Positions 1 through 6,739 of a stretch of 17,474 nucleotides of DNA are shown here, in pieces. The translations under genes were made by a program, and so were the position numbers. The stretch is taken from assembly GCA_002479405.1 (NCBI GenBank), contig DLMX01000045.1:20837-38310 (forward strand), written 5' to 3'. The notes below the pieces were generated by a model. It made no database searches, was not told the DNA's origin, and saw nothing but the letters and a program-made list of their open reading frames with translations. Position 1 is the stretch's first letter. Every line of letters begins with the position of its first letter. This DNA is from Methylophilaceae bacterium UBA7525. GTDB lineage: Bacteria > Pseudomonadota > Gammaproteobacteria > Burkholderiales > Methylophilaceae.

Positions 1-1
1 G

Positions 2-610
2 GCACGCGAAGAAAAGGCGGCGCGCCGCAAGGCTGCGGCTGAAGCACGTGCTCGTGAGGAAGAAGCTGCGAGGCGGGAAGCTGAACGCCGGGCTCAAGAA
101 GAGGCTGAGCGCAAAGCACGCGAAGAGCAAGCGGCGCGTCTTCAGGCTGAAGAGACTGCTCGGGTAAAAGCTGATGAGCAAGCAAAGCTGGAGGCCGCGG
201 AACAAGCCAGGCTGGAGGCGGAGCGTAATGCGCTTGAGGCCGAGCGCAAGGCGCAGGAAGAGGAAGCGGCGCGCCAGAAGGCGGAGGCGGTAGCACGAGC
301 TCAGGCGGAAGAGGCGGCCCGGCAGGAAGCCGAACGTAAAGCGCAGGAAGCAGCTGCACGCGAAGCCCGCAAGGCCGAGGAGGCTCGTCAAAAAGCGGAG
401 GAAGTTGCCCGCGCCAAGGCTGAAAAGGCCGCCAGGCAGGAGGCCGAACGATTGGCCAAAGAGGAAGCCAAACGCAAGGCACAGGAGGAGAAAGAGTTGC
501 GCCGTCAGACAGAGGCGGAAGCCCGTGCCCAAGCCAAGGAAGTGGCCAGGCTGAAGGCTGAACAGAAGGCCGTCGAGAAAGCACAATCCCGGGCCGAGAA
601 AGAGTTCATG
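2..610 (+). repeat. Degenerate Ala/Glu/Lys/Arg coiled-coil coding repeat
   Basis: About 600 bases code for degenerate 11-15 residue units rich in AEEAAR, EAERKAQEE and ARAKAE. Similar DNA blocks recur, for example GAGGCCGAGCGCAAGGCGCA near 237 and GAAGCCGAACGTAAAGCGCA near 328. The units vary at third positions, which indicates an old repeat kept for its protein sequence rather than a recent tandem duplication. It ends shortly before the membrane span coded from about 635. Confidence 0.7.
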
Positions 611-1834
611 CGTGCTGGCGTGAAGCCTGTCAGGTGGTTGTTGCCGTTCGCCAGGGTGTTTTTTGTTTACACGCCACTGGTGCTGCTTCTGGCGTTGGGA
701 TTGATGCATTTTGTCAATCTCGGCATGCTGGCTGGCCCGGTCGAGAAAATCGCATCTGCCGTCATCGGTGAGCCTGTCACGGTGCGAAATCTCCGCGTCT
801 CCCTGTTCCCACATGCACATCTTGCGCTCTCTGACATCACGGTGGGGGCGGATAAGGATATTGGTATCCGCTCCGTGCAGGTGGTACCGGAGTTGTCTAC
901 ACTGTTCGATGAAGAGAAAAACCTGAAATCGATTGAAATCATCGAATTAAAGGTGGATGCAGCAAGTCTGCGCCGTCAGATGCAGTGGCTGGAGACCTTG
1001 GCCGATAACGACGATTTGAAAATCGGACAGATAACTCTCAAGGGCCTCACGCTAAGCGTTCCCGGTTTCGGTGCGATGGTATTTGACGGCAATGTTGAGC
1101 GTTCTGCAGTCGGAGCATTGAGCCGGCTTGAGCTGTCCGGCGTCGAGCAGAACCTGACGCTGGAATTGCTGCAGCAGAATGGCAATTGCCGGGTCATTCT
1201 GCGAGCCGGCAACTGGCAGATGCCGGTGGCCGGTGGCCTGCGGTTCGATAATTTTAGTGCGGTGGGCATTGCCGACAGTAATCAGGTGCGTTTCAGCAGC
1301 ATGGAAGGCGAGCTCTATGGGGGCAGTTTCAAGGCTACGGGCGTCCTGGCGTGGTCGGCACAGCCTGTAGCGTCCGGCAATTTCGAGCTGGAGCAGATCA
1401 GGCTGCCTGCTGCCCTGTCTGCCATGAAAAGCAGTGCTGCTGTCGATGGCATCCTCAATGTCACGGCCACCTTTACCAGCCAGGCAGATGAAGGGCAGGG
1501 GTTGGCAGAAGCCGCCGAGATCGACGGCAGTTTCCAGGTGCGGGATGGCCGGTTCAATGGCATCGACCTGGCCAATCATATGGTCTCTGGCAGTGCCAGC
1601 GGCAATGCGACCCGCTTCGACCGGCTCAGCGGAAAATTGCAATTCAGGCAGGGGGTATATCAGTATCGTCAGCTTGTTCTGGAAGCACCCCAACTCAAGG
1701 CGCGCGGCAATCTCGATGTGCAGCCGAATCAGGATGTTTCAGGCAGTATCAGCGCGGAGCTGGCAATTCCGTCACGCCGGATCAAATCCAATCTTGCTGT
1801 CGAAGGGAAGATCGGTAACGTCAGGTTGAAATAG
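2..1834 (+). CDS. Coiled-coil, single-span membrane protein with AsmA-like periplasmic domain (5' end missing)
   Basis: The reading frame is open from base 2 to the TAG ending at 1834 (610 residues), so the gene starts left of the window. A TTG at 452 is in frame but has no claim to be the start, because the same coiled-coil composition continues upstream. Residues 1 to about 200 are almost only Ala, Glu, Lys, Arg and Gln in degenerate units such as AREEAARQEAERKAQ, typical of a long helical coiled coil like the TolA stalk. A hydrophobic segment follows at about 212-236. The rest resembles AsmA-family proteins: the stretch with EPVTVRNLRVSLFPHAHLAL matches the usual AsmA N-terminal pattern, and the C-terminal part has the beta-rich, Gly/Ser-rich look of that family. 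Inferred topology is coiled coil in the cytoplasm and AsmA domain in the periplasm. AsmA-like proteins are linked to outer-membrane and lipid homeostasis; the role of this one is unknown. The missing N-terminus could hold another domain. Confidence 0.8.
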   Translation, partial: AREEKAARRKAAAEARAREEEAARREAERRAQEEAERKAREEQAARLQAEETARVKADEQAKLEAAEQARLEAERNALEAERKAQEEEAARQKAEAVARAQAEEAARQEAERKAQEAAAREARKAEEARQKAEEVARAKAEKAARQEAERLAKEEAKRKAQEEKELRRQTEAEARAQAKEVARLKAEQKAVEKAQSRAEKEFMRAGVKPVRWLLPFARVFFVYTPLVLLLALGLMHFVNLGMLAGPVEKIASAVIGEPVTVRNLRVSLFPHAHLALSDITVGADKDIGIRSVQVVPELSTLFDEEKNLKSIEIIELKVDAASLRRQMQWLETLADNDDLKIGQITLKGLTLSVPGFGAMVFDGNVERSAVGALSRLELSGVEQNLTLELLQQNGNCRVILRAGNWQMPVAGGLRFDNFSAVGIADSNQVRFSSMEGELYGGSFKATGVLAWSAQPVASGNFELEQIRLPAALSAMKSSAAVDGILNVTATFTSQADEGQGLAEAAEIDGSFQVRDGRFNGIDLANHMVSGSASGNATRFDRLSGKLQFRQGVYQYRQLVLEAPQLKARGNLDVQPNQDVSGSISAELAIPSRRIKSNLAVEGKIGNVRLK

Positions 1835-1877
1835 TGGAGCATTCGTATGAATGCGGCAGAAAAGAGTGGAAATAAAA

Positions 1878-1902
1878 ACGGGCGCCGAAGCGCCCGTTTT
1901 TT
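1878..1902. terminator. Bidirectional rho-independent terminator
   Basis: A perfect 8-bp stem (ACGGGCGC, loop CGAA, GCGCCCGT) is flanked by an A-run on the left and a T-run on the right, so it can work on both strands. It lies between the stop of the AsmA-like gene (+) and the stop of pqqA (-), which converge here. It is well placed to end both transcripts. Confidence 0.9.
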
Positions 1903-1922
1903 GAATCTGGTTTCGTTAGAAA

Positions 1923-1994
1923 TTAACGGTTACAAACGTACATCGTAACTTCGAAACCGAAACGCATTTCAGTAGCAGCTGGTTTTGTCCACAT
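1923..1994 (-). CDS. pqqA: PQQ precursor peptide PqqA
   Basis: This 23-residue gene starts MWTKPAATEM and ends FEVTMYVCNR. It matches PqqA, the ribosomally made peptide from which pyrroloquinoline quinone is built. The conserved Glu15 and Tyr19 (E-V-T-M-Y) are the two residues that PqqE, with the PqqD chaperone, crosslinks; all other residues are later removed. The start is set by a strong AAGGAG site 8 bases before the ATG, and the N-terminal MW-x-KP is typical of the family. No pqqB, C, D or E lies in the window, so the gene appears to stand alone with its own leader and terminator. That arrangement would allow high, separate expression of the substrate peptide. PQQ is the cofactor of periplasmic methanol and glucose dehydrogenases, so the gene suggests a methylotroph or direct sugar oxidiser. 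Cys21 stands where several other PqqA peptides have Ser or Ala. Confidence 0.93.
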   Translation of the reverse strand: MWTKPAATEMRFGFEVTMYVCNR

Positions 1995-2024
1995 GATGTC
2001 TCTCCTTGTATTGGTTGATTAACT

Positions 2025-2041
2025 AACAACATGGTGTTGTT
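2025..2041 (-). promoter_or_regulatory. Inverted repeat in the pqqA leader
   Basis: AACAACA, then TGG, then TGTTGTT: a perfect 7-bp inverted repeat whose near edge is 30 bases before the pqqA start codon. In RNA it would form a weak, AU-rich hairpin upstream of the ribosome binding site; as DNA it could be an operator. Confidence 0.4.
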
Positions 2042-2049
2042 GTTCGTAT

Positions 2050-2066
2050 GAGTGCATTCTGCACTC
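2050..2066. promoter_or_regulatory. Inverted repeat upstream of pqqA
   Basis: GAGTGCA, then TTC, then TGCACTC: a perfect 7-bp inverted repeat centred 25 bp from the 2025-2041 repeat. It is GC-richer than its surroundings and could be a hairpin in the pqqA leader or an operator. Confidence 0.45.
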
Positions 2067-2076
2067 GAAGTTTGTC

Positions 2077-2092
2077 TGTGACCCTGTACACA
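2077..2092. promoter_or_regulatory. CRP/Vfr-like site
   Basis: TGTGA, six bases, ACACA matches the CRP consensus TGTGA-N6-TCACA in 9 of 10 conserved positions. It lies about 83 bases before pqqA and 170 bases before cstA. E. coli cstA is known to be under CRP control. Whether this organism has a CRP-type regulator cannot be seen here. Confidence 0.35.
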
Positions 2093-2224
2093 ATCATGAT
2101 TCGGGCCTCATGATTTTCATTAGTCTTGGCTGTTTGCACGCTTTAATTGCCAATGTATTTGATGGCCCAAACTCTCAAATTCCAGTCGAGTTGTCTCATG
2201 AGGCTATGGCTCCTTTATACTTCC

Positions 2225-2239
2225 GGCTGATTCTCAGCC
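2225..2239 (+). promoter_or_regulatory. Small inverted repeat in the cstA leader
   Basis: GGCTGA, TTC, TCAGCC forms a perfect 6-bp stem ending 22 bases before the cstA ATG. It could influence translation start, which matters because the ribosome binding site of cstA looks weak. Confidence 0.3.
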
Positions 2240-2261
2240 TGTTTAAGAGCAGAAATTCATC

Positions 2262-4319
2262 ATGAATAAAATACTGAAAAACTTTATCTGGTTGGCGATT
2301 GCCATCATTGGGGCCGGGGCGGTCGGGGGGATTGCGCTGAATCGGGGCGAGAGCATCAACGCCATGTGGTTCGTTACCGCCGCTTTCTGTGTTTACGCCA
2401 TTGCCTATCGTTTCTATTCCGCGTGGATCGCCACCAAGGTTTTGCTGGTGGACGAAACGCGTGCGACACCGGCGGAGCGCCTGAACAACGGCCGCGACTA
2501 TGTACCGACCAACCGCTGGATCGTCTTCGGCCATCACTTTGCCGCCATCGCCGGCCCCGGCCCGCTGATCGGCCCGACGCTAGCCGCGCAGTTCGGCTAT
2601 CTGCCGGGTACGCTGTGGATTTTGATCGGCGCCGTGCTGGGCGGTGCCGTGCAGGACATGGTCACGTTGTTCCTGTCCACCCGCCGCAACGGCCGCAGCC
2701 TCGGTCAGATGGCGCGCGATGAACTCGGCCCGATCGGCGGCATCGCCGCGCTGATCGGTACGCTCGCCATCATGATCATTCTCATCGCCGTGCTCGGGCT
2801 GGTGGTGGTCAATGCCATGAAACACAGCCCATGGGCGACTTCGACCGTGGCGGCGACCATTCCGATTGCCGTCATCGTCGGCCTCTACATGCGCAATATC
2901 CGCCCCGGGAATGTGCTGGAAGCTTCGTTGCTTGGTGTCGTGCTGCTGTTGCTGGCCGTGGCTGCAGGCGGCTGGATCGACCATCAGCCGGGCCTGCGCA
3001 CACTGTTCGACCATGACGGCCTGCCGCTCGTTATCGGCGTCATCGTCTACGGTTTCGCTGCGGCAATCCTGCCGGTCTGGTTGCTGCTGGCGCCGCGCGA
3101 TTACCTTTCCACTTTCATGAAGCTGGGCACTATCATGCTGCTGGCCGTCGCCATCATCATCATGCAGCCGGAAGTGAAGATGCCGGCCGTGACCCAGTTC
3201 ATAGACGGCAGCGGGCCGATCTTCGGCGGGGCTCTATTCCCGTTCGTCTTCATTACGGTGGCCTGCGGTGCCATCTCCGGCTTCCATGCGCTGATCTCCT
3301 CCGGCACCACGCCCAAATTGCTGGCAAATGAGCGCGATATCCGCATGATCGGCTACGGCAGCATGCTGCTCGAGTCCTTTGTCGCCATCATGGCGATGAT
3401 TGCCGCCACCGTACTCGATCCAGGCGTGTTCTTCGCCATCAACAGCCCGGCCGGTGTGGTCGGCCGCGATGCCGCGACTGCAGTTGCGACCATCAACTCC
3501 TGGGGCTATGCGGTGACCGTCGAGCAGATGGAGAACCTGGCGCGCCAGATGGGCGAGACCACGCTGTTCGCCCGCACCGGCGGCGCTCCGTCGCTGGCGG
3601 TCGGCATGGCCAGCATCTTCAGCAGCGCCTTCGGCCAGAGCATGCTGTCGTTCTGGTATCACTTCGCCATCATGTTCGAGGCGGTGTTCATCCTGACCAC
3701 GCTGGATGCAGGCACTCGCGTCGGACGTTTCATGTTGCAGGACATCCTGGGCAATTTCTCCCGCAAACTGGGCGAGACCTCCTGGTATCCGTCCGTCATT
3801 TTCAGCAGTGCGCTGGTGGTGGCGGGCTGGGGTTATTTTCTTTATATCGGTGTTATCGACCCCAACGGCGGCGTCAACATCCTGTGGCCGCTGTTCGGCA
3901 TTGCCAATCAGATGCTGGCGGCGATCGCGCTCTGTGTGGGCACTGCCATTCTGGTCAAGAGCGGCCGCCTGAAATATGCCTGGGTCACCGGTCTGCCATT
4001 GCTCTGGCTGGTGGTGGTAACCACCACGGCGGCCTGGCAGAAGATATTCAGTCCGGACGTGCGCATCGGTTTCTATGCTGCCGCCAATGATATGGCGGCC
4101 AGGCTGGCGGCCGGTACGCTGACGCCGGAGCAGGCCAGGGTTGCGCCGCAGCTCATCTTCAATCAGCAGCTCGACGCCTGGCTCACCATGTTCTTCATTG
4201 CCGTGCTGTGGATCGTGATTCTCGACATGTTGCGCGTCAGCTATCGTCATCTCGCCGGCAAACCGGTGCCGAATGTCAGCGAGACGCCTTATGAAGCAAG
4301 CAGACTGGGGAAGGTCTAG
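2262..4319 (+). CDS. cstA: Carbon starvation protein A, peptide/pyruvate transporter
   Basis: This 685-residue polytopic inner-membrane protein is of the CstA/BtsT family, close in length to E. coli CstA (701). The N-terminus (MNKILKNFIWLAI, then IALNRGESINAMW), the YVPTNRW segment near residue 80, GHHFAAIAGPGPLIGP at 90-105 and STRRNGRSLG are hallmark stretches. Many hydrophobic helices follow to the C-terminus. Family members carry pyruvate (BtsT, CstA) and have been linked to peptide uptake during carbon starvation. The ATG at 2262 gives the conserved N-terminus, although the upstream GAGC is a poor Shine-Dalgarno. It is the first gene of a run of four on this strand, with yjgN starting 46 bases downstream. 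Its usual partner YbdD is present but three genes further on. In a methylotroph it could let the cell take up pyruvate; the substrate is inferred. Confidence 0.95.
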   Translation: MNKILKNFIWLAIAIIGAGAVGGIALNRGESINAMWFVTAAFCVYAIAYRFYSAWIATKVLLVDETRATPAERLNNGRDYVPTNRWIVFGHHFAAIAGPGPLIGPTLAAQFGYLPGTLWILIGAVLGGAVQDMVTLFLSTRRNGRSLGQMARDELGPIGGIAALIGTLAIMIILIAVLGLVVVNAMKHSPWATSTVAATIPIAVIVGLYMRNIRPGNVLEASLLGVVLLLLAVAAGGWIDHQPGLRTLFDHDGLPLVIGVIVYGFAAAILPVWLLLAPRDYLSTFMKLGTIMLLAVAIIIMQPEVKMPAVTQFIDGSGPIFGGALFPFVFITVACGAISGFHALISSGTTPKLLANERDIRMIGYGSMLLESFVAIMAMIAATVLDPGVFFAINSPAGVVGRDAATAVATINSWGYAVTVEQMENLARQMGETTLFARTGGAPSLAVGMASIFSSAFGQSMLSFWYHFAIMFEAVFILTTLDAGTRVGRFMLQDILGNFSRKLGETSWYPSVIFSSALVVAGWGYFLYIGVIDPNGGVNILWPLFGIANQMLAAIALCVGTAILVKSGRLKYAWVTGLPLLWLVVVTTTAAWQKIFSPDVRIGFYAAANDMAARLAAGTLTPEQARVAPQLIFNQQLDAWLTMFFIAVLWIVILDMLRVSYRHLAGKPVPNVSETPYEASRLGKV

Positions 4320-4365
4320 CGTGCATGTGCTGGAGAATAATAACAATCAAGGATTTATAAAAAGT

Positions 4366-5421
4366 ATGGATGATAAAAAGCCATTTTCTTTCACCGGCAC
4401 CGGCAGCGAGTATTTCAAGATATGGATCGTCAATCTCATGCTGACCATTGTCACGTTTGGTATCTATTCAGCCTGGGCCAAAGTCCGGCGTTTGCAGTAC
4501 TTCTATCGCAATACCTGGCTGAATGAGGCCAATTTCGATTATCACGGCGACCCGACCGCCATCTTGAAGGGGCGGGTGCTGGCGGTGATACTGTTCAGCA
4601 TGTACAACGTCAGCGGTGGCCTGTCGCCGATCTGGGGGCTGATATTCCTGATACCGCTGATGCTCGTGATGCCGGTGTTGCTTTATAAATCCCTGCGTTT
4701 CCGGGCAATCAACAGCAGTTACAGCGGTCTGCGTTTCGGCTTTTCCGCCAAGCTCTCGGAGAGCTACAAGACTTTTCTGTTGTGGCCGATACTGGCATTT
4801 CTTACGCTGTTTGCGCTGGCGCCATCTGCGCATCACCGGTTCAGAAGATTCCAGCATGGACATGCCCGTTTTGGCACCAGCCCCTTTCAGTTTTCCGCCA
4901 GGATAGGCAGCTTCTATGCGCTTTATGGCAAGACCCTGTTGCTGATGCTCGGCTTGCTGGCGGTATTGACGCTCGCGTTCGGCGGAGGCTTCGCCACTAT
5001 CAGTGAATTGATGAGCCGAGGGGCTGCTGATCCCGATGAATCAAAAGCGGCCATGGCCGGGATTTTCATGCTTGCGACTTTTCTGGTGTTTGTACTGGGT
5101 ACGTTGCTGATCGGCCCTTATTTTGCCTCGCGCTTGCAGAATCTGGTGTGGGGTCATACACAGCTTGCCGGTCACCGTTTCGGCAGTAATCTGGGCGCGC
5201 GCGGCCTGTTGTGGGTGCGGATGACCAATCTGCTAGGTATCCTGCTGACTCTCGGCCTGTTCAAGCCTTTTGCCGATGTGCGCCTGGCCCGTTACCGGCT
5301 GGAGCATATGTGGCTGGAACCGCAAGGTGCGCTGGACGAATTCGTGCGCGATGCCGAACAGGAAGCGGCAGCATTCGGCGAAGAGGCGGCGGAGATATTC
5401 GATGTCGATATCGGACTTTAG
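4366..5421 (+). CDS. YjgN family (DUF898) membrane protein
   Basis: This 351-residue protein begins MDDKKPFSFTGTGSEYFKIW, the characteristic DUF898/YjgN opening. The motif LTIVTFGIYSAWAKVRRLQY (26-45) recurs in related form near the C-terminus (LLTLGLFKPFADVRLARYRL, 293-312), the internal duplication seen in this family. About six hydrophobic segments are visible, and the last 35 residues are an acidic soluble tail. The frame is open further upstream, but ATG 4366 gives the family start. A GTG at 4321 preceded by GGGGAAGG would add 15 unconserved residues and is a possible alternative. Its function is not established in the family. An M48 peptidase gene follows 8 bases later, so the two are almost certainly cotranscribed and may form a functional unit in the membrane. 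Confidence 0.88.
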   Translation: MDDKKPFSFTGTGSEYFKIWIVNLMLTIVTFGIYSAWAKVRRLQYFYRNTWLNEANFDYHGDPTAILKGRVLAVILFSMYNVSGGLSPIWGLIFLIPLMLVMPVLLYKSLRFRAINSSYSGLRFGFSAKLSESYKTFLLWPILAFLTLFALAPSAHHRFRRFQHGHARFGTSPFQFSARIGSFYALYGKTLLLMLGLLAVLTLAFGGGFATISELMSRGAADPDESKAAMAGIFMLATFLVFVLGTLLIGPYFASRLQNLVWGHTQLAGHRFGSNLGARGLLWVRMTNLLGILLTLGLFKPFADVRLARYRLEHMWLEPQGALDEFVRDAEQEAAAFGEEAAEIFDVDIGL

Positions 5422-5429
5422 GCAAGATC

Positions 5430-6521
5430 ATGTTGCAGGTTAGCTATTTTGATGGTCATACCAGCCGTCGTCATCCGGTGACGCTGGATCTGCAGTTTGG
5501 CGAGTGGCGGCTGAGCGGCGAACAGCTGCAGCGTCGCGTTCCGGTGGCTGAGGCCAGCCTGTCCGAAAAGATAGGCAATGCTCCGCGTCAGCTGCATTTT
5601 GATGATGGCGCCTACTGCCTGATTACTGACCACGCTGCGTTGGAGCTCATGTTGCAGGCAGCGGGTATGCAGCCGCATTCGACGGTCTCCCGGTTGGAGG
5701 GAAAATGGCGTTATGCGCTGGCTTCTTTTGTATTAATCGCGGTGTTTTTCACAGCAGCCTATCAGTGGGGCCTGCCCTGGGCGGCCAATGTGGTGGCGCA
5801 CCGCCTCCCCGCCAGCTTGCCGGCGCTGATGGATGAGCAAACCATGGCCATGCTCGATCAATATGTGCTGGAGCCGAGCGAGTTGCCGCCGGCGCGGCAG
5901 CAGGAGATTGCGCAGGCCTTGTCGGACTTGCAGCCGGCACAGGGCGATGCCATACCTGAATTTCATCTGGTGTTTCGCAAAAGCGAGGCCATCGGCCCGA
6001 ATGCATTCGCCATGCCTGGCGGCACCATATTGCTGACCGATGAGCTGGTGCATCTGGCCGATGAGTCCCGGCAGGGAAAAACTCAGCAGGGAAAATCTTT
6101 GGCTCAAGCTCAGATACTGGGAGTGCTGGCGCACGAGATCGGCCATGTCGAGCACCGCCATGCCTTGCGTCAGTTTGTACAGGGGACGATCGTCGCTGCG
6201 GTGGTCACCTGGTATCTGGGCGATATCAGCAGCCTGCTGGCCGTAGCGCCGGCAGCCTTGCTGAATACACGCTATACGCGTAATTTCGAGCGGGAAGCGG
6301 ATGCTTATGCTGCTGCTACCATGTTGGGAAACGGCATGTCGCCGGCGGCGCTGGCCGATATGCTGAACAATATGGAACAGCACTACCGGCAACAGGAGAC
6401 AGCGGATGACGGGGTGGAAACCGCTGAAACGCAGTGGCTGGACTATTTCTCCACGCATCCCAATACGCAGGAACGCATCGCGCGCTTGCGCGGTCTTTCC
6501 GTTGAGGAGGCCCGACCATGA
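5430..6521 (+). CDS. Membrane-anchored M48 family zinc metallopeptidase
   Basis: The protein is 363 residues long. Residues 1-90 form a cytoplasmic-looking domain without clear motifs. One membrane span follows at about 95-115, then a peptidase domain with HEIGH at 235-239 (two zinc ligands and the catalytic Glu), a further hydrophobic stretch at 250-280, EREAD at 287-291 (third zinc ligand in M48) and the usual C-terminal STHPNTQERI. The catalytic set is complete, so it should be active. M48 peptidases such as BepA, LoiP and HtpX degrade misfolded envelope proteins; which substrate this one takes is unknown. The frame is open upstream into yjgN, but ATG 5430, 8 bases after the yjgN stop, is the natural start. 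Its stop overlaps the ybdD start as ATGA, which suggests translational coupling. Confidence 0.9.
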   Translation: MLQVSYFDGHTSRRHPVTLDLQFGEWRLSGEQLQRRVPVAEASLSEKIGNAPRQLHFDDGAYCLITDHAALELMLQAAGMQPHSTVSRLEGKWRYALASFVLIAVFFTAAYQWGLPWAANVVAHRLPASLPALMDEQTMAMLDQYVLEPSELPPARQQEIAQALSDLQPAQGDAIPEFHLVFRKSEAIGPNAFAMPGGTILLTDELVHLADESRQGKTQQGKSLAQAQILGVLAHEIGHVEHRHALRQFVQGTIVAAVVTWYLGDISSLLAVAPAALLNTRYTRNFEREADAYAAATMLGNGMSPAALADMLNNMEQHYRQQETADDGVETAETQWLDYFSTHPNTQERIARLRGLSVEEARP

Positions 6522-6715
6522 AGCTCATGCACTGGTGGCACGTCTGCCGTGATTTTGTCCGGCGCTTGTCCGGCGATGACGCCTACGAGCGCTACCTCGA
6601 ACATTACGAGGCGATGCACGCCACCACCCTCAACCCGCCGCCAAAACTGAGCCGCAAGGAATTCTTCAGTTACTGGCAGGAGACGAAGTGGGATGGCGTC
6701 AATCGCTGCTGCTGA
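6518..6715 (+). CDS. ybdD: YbdD/YjiX family small protein, CstA partner
   Basis: A 65-residue soluble protein with the YbdD/YjiX features: a short N-terminal helix, the DAYERYLEHYEAMH segment (compare the D-Y-x-x-Y-x-x-H pattern of the family), KEFFSYWQE and the C-terminal pair of cysteines (RCC). In E. coli, ybdD directly follows cstA and yjiX follows btsT, and these small proteins are needed for transport. Here the gene starts inside the stop of the M48 peptidase gene (ATGA overlap) and has a strong GAGGAGG site ahead of the ATG. It is therefore still in the cstA operon, but two genes lie between the partners. It ends 24 bases before the convergent lgt gene, and I see no hairpin terminator in that gap. 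Confidence 0.9.
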   Translation: MKLMHWWHVCRDFVRRLSGDDAYERYLEHYEAMHATTLNPPPKLSRKEFFSYWQETKWDGVNRCC

Positions 6716-6739
6716 TTGGTGGATGTGTTCTTGCTGAGC

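Larger units (their letters stand above)
1995..2261. promoter_or_regulatory. Divergent control region between pqqA and cstA
   Basis: This 267-base gap lies between divergent start codons and must hold the control signals of both genes. It contains three short perfect inverted repeats with 3-base loops (2025-2041, 2050-2066, 2225-2239), a CRP-like site (2077-2092), a direct repeat of TCATGATT (2094-2101 and 2108-2115), and a possible cstA -10 element TATACT at 2216-2221 without a convincing -35. I found no confident sigma-70 promoter for pqqA. No protein-coding gene is apparent in it. Confidence 0.6.

Noticed and set aside
452..454. TTG as the start of the AsmA-like protein
   Set aside because: The same frame and coiled-coil composition continue without interruption to the left edge, so the gene is cut by the window and not started here.
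2..610. CRISPR or tandem-repeat array
   Set aside because: The repeats are degenerate and keep a single open frame of charged residues, which is a coiled-coil protein signature; no regular repeat-spacer pattern exists here or elsewhere in the window.
3234..4346. 370-codon open frame on the - strand opposite cstA
   Set aside because: It lies wholly against a clearly conserved gene, its product is rich in His, Arg, Gln and Gly without a fold-like pattern, and it follows from the GC-rich codon use of cstA.
5430..6521. M48 peptidase as the protease that processes PqqA
   Set aside because: Known PqqA-processing proteases are of the M16 type (PqqF/PqqG). The M48 gene is in a different, divergent transcript, so proximity alone does not support the role.
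6716..6739. Terminator between convergent ybdD and lgt
   Set aside because: The 24-base gap has no inverted repeat followed by a T-run on either strand.
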